A model generated the notes under the pieces. That model made no database searches. It was not told the origin of the DNA and was given only the letters and a program-made list of their open reading frames with translations. A DNA stretch of 12,320 nucleotides, taken from positions 1 to 12,320 of the forward strand of contig JALLAP010001898.1 of assembly GCA_036939355.1 (NCBI GenBank). Reading direction: 5' to 3'. Made by a program: the position numbers and the translations under genes. Of this stretch, positions 7,190-12,320 are shown in pieces (the first letter of the stretch is position 1; each line of letters begins with the position of its first letter). The DNA comes from Thalassiosira profunda. Its lineage: Eukaryota > Bacillariophyta > Thalassiosirophyceae > Thalassiosirales > Thalassiosiraceae.

Positions 7190-9112
7190 ATGGGCAACGT
7201 CCCCGCCTCCTCGGCCGCCCCGCCTCCCCAAATAGTCGTCCTCAGCGACCTGGGCGACGTTTCTACTATACCCAACACCCACTCCGAGACGTGGGCGCAG
7301 CTCTGCCGCCGCACATGCGAGGGCGATTATTTGCCCCGCCTCCTCCCGTTGTTGGTGCGGATGTACCCCTCCAAACGACTGACGGCGTACCGATTGCGGT
7401 ACGACGTCGGAATGGCCACCATCGTCAAGCCGACGTGGAGCGAGGGGGGGATCAACGGCGAGGCGGGGGTGGAGGAGGCGTTTCTGGACGCGAATATCTC
7501 GCTGGTGCCGGATCCCACTCGCAATTCCGATGCCGTGGAATTTGCGCCGCACGAGACGATCCTCTCCACAGTTGGAGGGGAGGGCGCCAAATCCCCGGTG
7601 TTCGTGAGGGTGCGCTTCAAGAAGCTGCATTCGGGAGAGCCCCCATTTCCAGTGCGGAGGGAGCTGACGCGGGTGCTTTATTGCGAGGAGCACGACCAAT
7701 ATCCGGGGTATACCGATTGCTATCGCATCGAGGAGTGGAACGAGGAGAATGGGAAGCTTCCAAAGACGTGCATCAATGCGCCAGCGGACAATGGGGGCAC
7801 AATGGTAGCGAAGAAGGCGTCCTCCGCGGGGGGAGGCGGGGGTGCAAAGGGCAGTATTTTTGCACTGACCACTGCCATGTCGAGCGAGGGCGCCTCCCCT
7901 CCAAAAGAGAGCAAGAACGCACGGAAGAAGAGGCAGAAAAGGGAAAGTGGCGAAGGGGATGCGGACTTGCAGGGTGGCGAAAAGCCTCCGTCAAGGAGGA
8001 TGTCCCCTCGGAAGAAGGAGAATGGGGCGCAACCTGTGGCTGCGGGGAAGGAGGGTGCCGAAAAGAGCTCGAAAGCCGATCCCAAAAAGAAGGGAAGCAA
8101 ACCGTCCAAAGAAGATGGAAAGAAGAAGAAGGTTACAGATACAACGAAGTCTGAAAAGGCGGGAACGAAGAGGAAGGCAGAGGGCGACAACAAGAAGGGC
8201 AGCAAACAAGACGGCAAAAAGAGCAAAGAGAACAAGGGCGAGAGCGCTAGCGATGGCGAGAAACAACCCGCGCAAAAGAAGGGCAGGCTCGTGCGATCCC
8301 ATCCAACCGGCGAACGCGACACGCACATCCCGTCCGAGCCGGCGCCCAAACTCCCCAATGGATGGACGTTGCGCCGCTTTCCACGGAATGCCGACGGCGG
8401 GAGGGAAGACGTGCGGTTCTACTCCCCGATCGAGGACTTTCGATTTCTGTCAAAGGTGGAGGCAGTTCGATTCATCGAGAGACTGGAGGAAGCCCAGGGC
8501 GACGAGAAGAAGGCAATGTCGCTGCTGAAACAGGGAGGAAAGGAGAAGAAACAACCTGCCAAGGCGAAAGTAAAAACGGGTGCTGGCAAGAAATCGAAGG
8601 GCGACGACGATGGCGATCGCAATCCTGCGAAGGCAGCAGCCGGGAAGGGCAAGCGGAAGAGCGGCGACTCGAAAGCTGTCAAGAAGGCATTGGAAGAGCT
8701 GAAATCGGGCGAAAATGACGGATCTGACCCGCAATCGGACGCAGACAGTGACGAGCCAAAGAAGAAGAAGCCCAAATCGAAGAAGAAGAAAGAGGGCAAA
8801 GGAGGAGAATCAAAGGTCAAAAGCAAAGAGGAGGAGAAACCTGCAGTGGCGAAGAAGAAGAAGCCAAAGAAGAAGGTCGACCCGAACGAGCCCAAAAGAC
8901 CCGCCAGCGCTTACATCATGTTCATGAAGGATAACCGCTCAAGGATTGCAAAGGAAAATCCGGAGCTCGATTTTAGGGAGATTGCGTCCAAAGTGGGCCA
9001 GGTGTGGAAAGAGCTGAGCGAGGACGAAAGCAAGCCATACAAAGAGGAGGCAGCGGCTGCCATGAAGAAGTGGAAGACTGCCATGGAGGAGTATCGGCAA
9101 GCGAAGGTGTGA
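7190..9112 (+). CDS. Lysine-rich chromatin protein with MBD-like domain and C-terminal HMG box
   Basis: A single-exon gene of 640 residues; the ATG at 7190 has A at -3 and G at +4. Residues 1 to about 195 form a mixed alpha/beta region that I do not recognise. Residues about 210-380 are a low-complexity Lys/Ser/Gly/Glu tail-like segment resembling linker-histone tails, with many nuclear-localisation-type clusters. Residues about 387-449 match a methyl-CpG-binding fold: LPNGW, RRFPRN, EDVRFYSP, then LSKVEAVRFIERLE. Another Lys-rich stretch leads into an HMG box at about 564-640, opening DPNEPKRPASAYIMF, with the usual Trp in VGQVWKELSEDE and the closing helix to KWKTAMEEYRQAKV. A nuclear DNA-binding, architectural role is expected. 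Whether the MBD reads methylated CpG is uncertain, because the position of the usual second arginine finger looks like Leu or is shifted by an insertion. The start MGNVPAS also fits an N-myristoylation pattern. Confidence 0.88.
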   Translation: MGNVPASSAAPPPQIVVLSDLGDVSTIPNTHSETWAQLCRRTCEGDYLPRLLPLLVRMYPSKRLTAYRLRYDVGMATIVKPTWSEGGINGEAGVEEAFLDANISLVPDPTRNSDAVEFAPHETILSTVGGEGAKSPVFVRVRFKKLHSGEPPFPVRRELTRVLYCEEHDQYPGYTDCYRIEEWNEENGKLPKTCINAPADNGGTMVAKKASSAGGGGGAKGSIFALTTAMSSEGASPPKESKNARKKRQKRESGEGDADLQGGEKPPSRRMSPRKKENGAQPVAAGKEGAEKSSKADPKKKGSKPSKEDGKKKKVTDTTKSEKAGTKRKAEGDNKKGSKQDGKKSKENKGESASDGEKQPAQKKGRLVRSHPTGERDTHIPSEPAPKLPNGWTLRRFPRNADGGREDVRFYSPIEDFRFLSKVEAVRFIERLEEAQGDEKKAMSLLKQGGKEKKQPAKAKVKTGAGKKSKGDDDGDRNPAKAAAGKGKRKSGDSKAVKKALEELKSGENDGSDPQSDADSDEPKKKKPKSKKKKEGKGGESKVKSKEEEKPAVAKKKKPKKKVDPNEPKRPASAYIMFMKDNRSRIAKENPELDFREIASKVGQVWKELSEDESKPYKEEAAAAMKKWKTAMEEYRQAKV

Positions 9113-9284
9113 CGGAGCTTTGGGCCTCTCGCACCTACAAACCCAACGAGTTGAACACATACTATTACACACACAATGGTCGCTGTATCTGTGAAAGTAG
9201 AGGAGTGAATCAACTACAAACACAACTATACAACGAACGATGGGGCACAGGGCACAGACAGTTGACGCCCTCTTCCCCTCCAAC
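9113..9284. other. Convergent 3' gap
   Basis: Only 172 bp separate the stop codons of the MBD/HMG gene (+) and the type II membrane protein (-). Their 3' UTRs probably overlap. No RNA gene or clear polyadenylation signal was identified. Confidence 0.5.
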
Positions 9285-10780
9285 CTAGCTGCCTCCTACT
9301 ACTCCTGGCACTGGAAGCGTGATGCATCTTTGCCCTGTCCACAGGCATTCCAACGACACGCCGATTGAATCCACTTCACACTGTCCTTTGTTCGCCCGTT
9401 CCTCGCATGGCACCGAGGTCGAGGGCCACTCGTTGCTCATCTTCTCAACACAAAGCGCAGAGCCCGTTAGAACAGACAACAGCAAAGAAATAAACACGCA
9501 TCATATATGCACACAAAGCTCACTTCAGGGGGTTTGTCGGCGCTCTCCCCAAACCAACATGATTTCCCTTCGAATATCACAGTCGTATACTGCTCAAAAG
9601 AGGGCTTGTCGCATACGTCAAGCACTATCTCATATCCCACGACGTATTCTCCAACATCGAACTGATGAGAATCGCTCTCCTCGATTTCTTCATTCACATC
9701 ATGTGTATCCGGCCCGACGGTGGTTTCCGCAGAACCCCAATGAAAGATCAAAGTGGATTCATATGTGCCGGCGTCGTCGCTCATCACCTCGAAGGGGACA
9801 GTGATCGACGCCGTGCGTTCGACGTGGTTGCACGATTTGTTCCAGCTGACGACGCAGCGGTTGACGGCAGAAGCAGCTATTGGATCTGCGGTGATGGCCG
9901 GAGCAGCTGTCAAGGGTATAAACGGAGCCAGTGTTGTCGATGTGTTCCAAAGAGGAGTAGATGGAGCTAATGTTTGGAGAGGTCTGCTTGTTGGCTCGGC
10001 AATTGATTCATGGCTCGTGCTGGGAGCCACAGTCGGTTCCGGGGCATTGCCAACGGGCGATGCAGTTGGGGGAGGTGAAGGTCCACTTCCTCCGTTCCTC
10101 GAGGTGGAGACCACCCCAATTATCGCCACCAACGCCCCAATTACCAATACTAGCGCAGAAAAGATGATGGCGTACTTCTTCCTCCGGCGATGATCATCTT
10201 CAACGTTGGTAGGTACAGGAACAGCATCGTACACGGGCGCCTCGGGCTCGTCCTCGACCAGTGTTGCCGTCAGGACAGGTACAGACGGTGAAGTCGTATC
10301 GTTTGAGGCCGCGGATCTGCTCCGAGCACCGCGGGTGTTGCCTACAGCCGAAGTTGGCCTTGTGGGGAGTTGGAGGAACCGCTGGGCATTGTTGCTTCGT
10401 TGCTCCCTCGCCTCGGCTGAGGCTGAGACGGTCGGCTGAAGGCCCCCTGAAGCCAGCTTACTTTGCATTCTCTCGTCGAGCGCCTCACTGCTGCTCCTCT
10501 TGCCCTTCTTCTCGGGACCCGTTTCTGCTAATAGTTTCTTCTTCCCAGAATCCTCGTGCTCCGACGCGATGTATGAAGCAGGCATAGGGGCGTCGTCTGC
10601 TCGATCCTCGTGCAGTTCCACGGATCTTCCCCTCTTCGCCGCCAGCTCCTCGTCATACAGCAGAGAATCGACATGAGCGATGGGCGGTGGAACCGTGAGT
10701 GATGGCTCGGCAGGCACTTCCACATCATCGATGAATGCATCAACATCAATTGGTGTCGATTTACGTGGCGATTTGGACAT
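9285..10780 (-). CDS. Type II membrane protein with Cys-rich ectodomain
   Basis: Family not named. Exon 1 is 10780-9524 (419 residues) and exon 2 runs from 9440 (or 9443) to 9285, giving 470 or 471 residues. Residues 1-200 form a charged, low-complexity cytoplasmic part with an acidic stretch just before the membrane (TATLVEDEPEAPVYDAVPV, about 171-189) and the basic stop HRRRKK. A membrane helix follows at about 203-225 (YAIIFSALVLVIGALVAIIG), then a Ser/Thr/Pro/Ala-rich stalk with sequons (NTS, NKS). The ectodomain ends in a module with eight Cys, four in each exon. The exon 2 half contains GQCEVD, ECLW and GQRC. The even Cys count supports the spliced model. The acidic-YDAV plus membrane-anchor layout recalls many predicted stramenopile surface proteins, from general knowledge only. 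Function unknown; a wall, vesicle or surface role is inference. Confidence 0.8.
9441..9523 (-). other. Intron (83 or 80 bp, phase 0) with tandem acceptor
   Basis: On the minus strand the donor is CCTGAA|GTGAGC beginning at 9523. The acceptor region reads TGTTGAGAAGATGAGC, so cutting after GAG (9444) or AAG (9441) both keep frame and differ by one Lys. A branch-point-like TTCTAAC lies upstream. Without splicing, the protein would end in a hydrophobic CIYDACLFLCCCLF tail and lose the last four paired cysteines. Confidence 0.82.
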
Positions 10781-12320
10781 GATTTGAGATACTCCGTGAG
10801 AGATCGGGACCGGATATCGGATGAAGAGGCGTAATGGCGCTGGCTATTTTCTCCAACGTGATTATGAGCCCCCCAGCCGCCTCCCTGCTGCCCACTGCCG
10901 CCGGTGCCAAACCGACCGAACCTTGCTTCTACTCATAAACGTCAACTCAAAACTGCTCAGCCTCGCGCGCGAGGGTTCTCAAGTGCAGTCCACGTAGGAA
11001 TAGTATAGTTCTGGTCCTGATCCTAGTGTTTAGAAGTTTCACGATTTTGGAAATGAGGAGTAAGATCCGGCCAGAACTTCAGCAAACTTCGGGAATCTGC
11101 GGAATTTTCCCTCCATTGGCAAAGCAAGAGAAAGCAAGAGGGAGGGGTTAAGGCAGTGTTGCCGAACCAAAGCAAAGGGTGCACTGATTGTATCATCACT
11201 AGGTACTACTTGTTAGAATACTAACGCTCGCGGAAAATTGCTCTCGAACAAGAGTCTGTCTCTCTTCTCCTCTCTCAACACACAACGGAAAACAAGCTCG
11301 CCCGGCATCTAATCCCCGCCCTTTCCAATGAGATCGACAACATCATCGCCGGCTGCTCGCGCGACGTCCTCCCTGGCCCGCCGCATTCTTGAACTCCGCC
11401 TTCATCTCTGCAGCTGATTCAAGTTCTCTGAGGCCCTCATGAGGATCGCGGCCTTCCCATCGGAGAAGAGATTGCGCTTCTATCTCAGGAGCACTCCTTG
11501 ATCGGCGGCTTCACAGTGTCCGCTCCACGTGGTCGATCGACCCGGTTGTGTACACGGAGAGCTGCGGCTTCGCCACATGCTAGTAGAAGGGAGAAGGCGT
11601 AGGTACAAATTGAACCAGCGGAGGCGTCCCGTAGTCCGTAGTAAAGAAGCCCCACGAGTGGGTTCCTTTGGGAGAAAAGTTCCAGATCTTTCTGGAATCG
11701 GCAGCTGGACACTGAAACTTCGGGGCAAACTTAGCCAAGTTTCTGTGTTGAAACTTAGTGCCATCTGAAACTTCCAAACACTACCTGATCCCCAAACCCG
11801 AGCTTTTGACCAACCAAGCCCAAGATCAAGAGCCAGCAGTACACGACAAAGCTCTATTCAACCCGCTGCTTATGTAGATAGAACAATAGATGATTGCAGC
11901 TAACATACATGCAGGATGCACGATACAACAACTGCCAACTCCGAGAGATACCACACAAACGAGCGGCTGTGTTTGCACAAATAGTATGGTATCCTACCAC
12001 TACCAACCTCACAGAAGAACACCGACTCCGCCCCGGAAAGGACGCGCGTCGGTCTTCCTTGTTTCCTCTTCCCTCGTCACTGCCTACCTACGTGATGTCT
12101 GTCAGTACTGAAGGATCTTGCGTGCATGCCTGCATAGAAAGAGAGGTGGCGAGTCTGCCTGCAACTCTGGTGAATCGGTCATCCGGGCCGCCGCGTTCGA
12201 TGATGGCGAGTGCCGCTCATTGTGACAGCCGTGATCACTATCTTGGCTTTAATACTGAGTTCCCATGTTTGAATGCGACGATTGCTTGCTTTTCTTGGAC
12301 AGTAGCTAGCTGCGCTTGCT
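10781..12320. other. Long stretch without a confident gene
   Basis: The first part is presumably the promoter of the minus-strand membrane protein. I find no start-to-stop frame that I would call a gene. Coding-like fragments appear on the + strand at 11225-11392 and 11432 to about 11560 (same frame, interrupted by two TGA codons) and on the - strand at 11485-11777; they overlap and cannot all be real. Small repeats include the 7-bp inverted repeat TTCCAGA/TCTGGAA at 11680-11697, three TGAAACTT copies between 11713 and 11773, and a direct repeat AAAGCAAGAG near 11121-11140. No tRNA or other RNA gene was recognised. Confidence 0.5.
11225..11560 (+). pseudogene. Possible decayed or split coding fragments
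   Basis: One frame reads a protein-like stretch containing LARHLIPALSNEIDNIIAGC (about 11297-11356), then a TGA at 11390 and another at 11429. The same frame resumes with GLPIGEEIALLSQEHSLIGG (about 11450-11509). A neighbouring frame then gives IDPVVYTESCGFATC before a TAG. No ATG precedes them. This could be a decayed gene, exons of an unseen gene, or chance; the antisense frames look nearly as good in places. Family unknown. Confidence 0.2.

Noticed and set aside
7048..8154. A 368-codon + strand frame overlapping the MBD/HMG gene
   Set aside because: It is composed of low-complexity Arg/Gly/Glu-rich sequence in a shifted frame of the Lys-rich gene and lacks a recognisable domain, while the other frame carries MBD and HMG domains.
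7720..8895. Phe/Ser/Leu-rich open frames on the minus strand that look like membrane proteins
   Set aside because: They are the reverse complement of Lys-rich AAG codons in the MBD/HMG gene, which read as CTT and TTC and mimic hydrophobic segments.
10781..12320. tRNA, snRNA or CRISPR-like arrays in the long gene-poor end
   Set aside because: No cloverleaf with a GTTCRA-type arm, no snRNA landmark and no regularly spaced repeats were found by reading both strands.

Overview
This window looks like nuclear DNA of a gene-dense eukaryotic microalga, most likely a stramenopile and quite possibly a diatom. The signs are GT-AG introns of only 74 to 83 bp, a eukaryotic-type single-chain FGAM synthase, Pro/Thr linkers of the type PTPRPTPNPT, and a type II membrane protein with an acidic, Pro-rich stretch just before its membrane anchor. 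The taxonomic call is inference from style; no marker gene is present.

Layout: (1) 1-1472, + strand, the 3' part of phosphoribosylformylglycinamidine synthase (purine synthesis). (2) 2119-5284, + strand, a secreted-then-anchored type I membrane protein with five tandem copies of an unrecognised domain of about 110-130 residues, one membrane helix and a basic tail. It has one 77-bp intron and an apparent one-base frameshift inside repeat 4. (3) 5421-6667, - strand, an aldo/keto reductase with an N-terminal membrane anchor and one 74-bp intron, in which two of the four classical catalytic residues appear replaced. (4) 6740-6894, a short non-autonomous transposon (MITE) with 21-bp terminal inverted repeats and a perfect 8-bp target duplication, in the shared promoter region of genes 3 and 5. 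(5) 7190-9112, + strand, a lysine-rich chromatin protein with an unknown N-terminal domain, an MBD-like domain and a C-terminal HMG box. (6) 9285-10780, - strand, a type II membrane protein with a Cys-rich ectodomain and one intron with a tandem (NAGNAG) acceptor. (7) 10781-12320, no confident gene, but some short coding-like stretches and small repeats.

The genes have no obvious common pathway: this is an ordinary gene-dense eukaryotic stretch with two convergent pairs (gaps of 136 and 172 bp) and one divergent pair. The main points of interest are the repeat protein and its frameshift, the atypical membrane-anchored reductase, the MITE, and the MBD plus HMG-box fusion.
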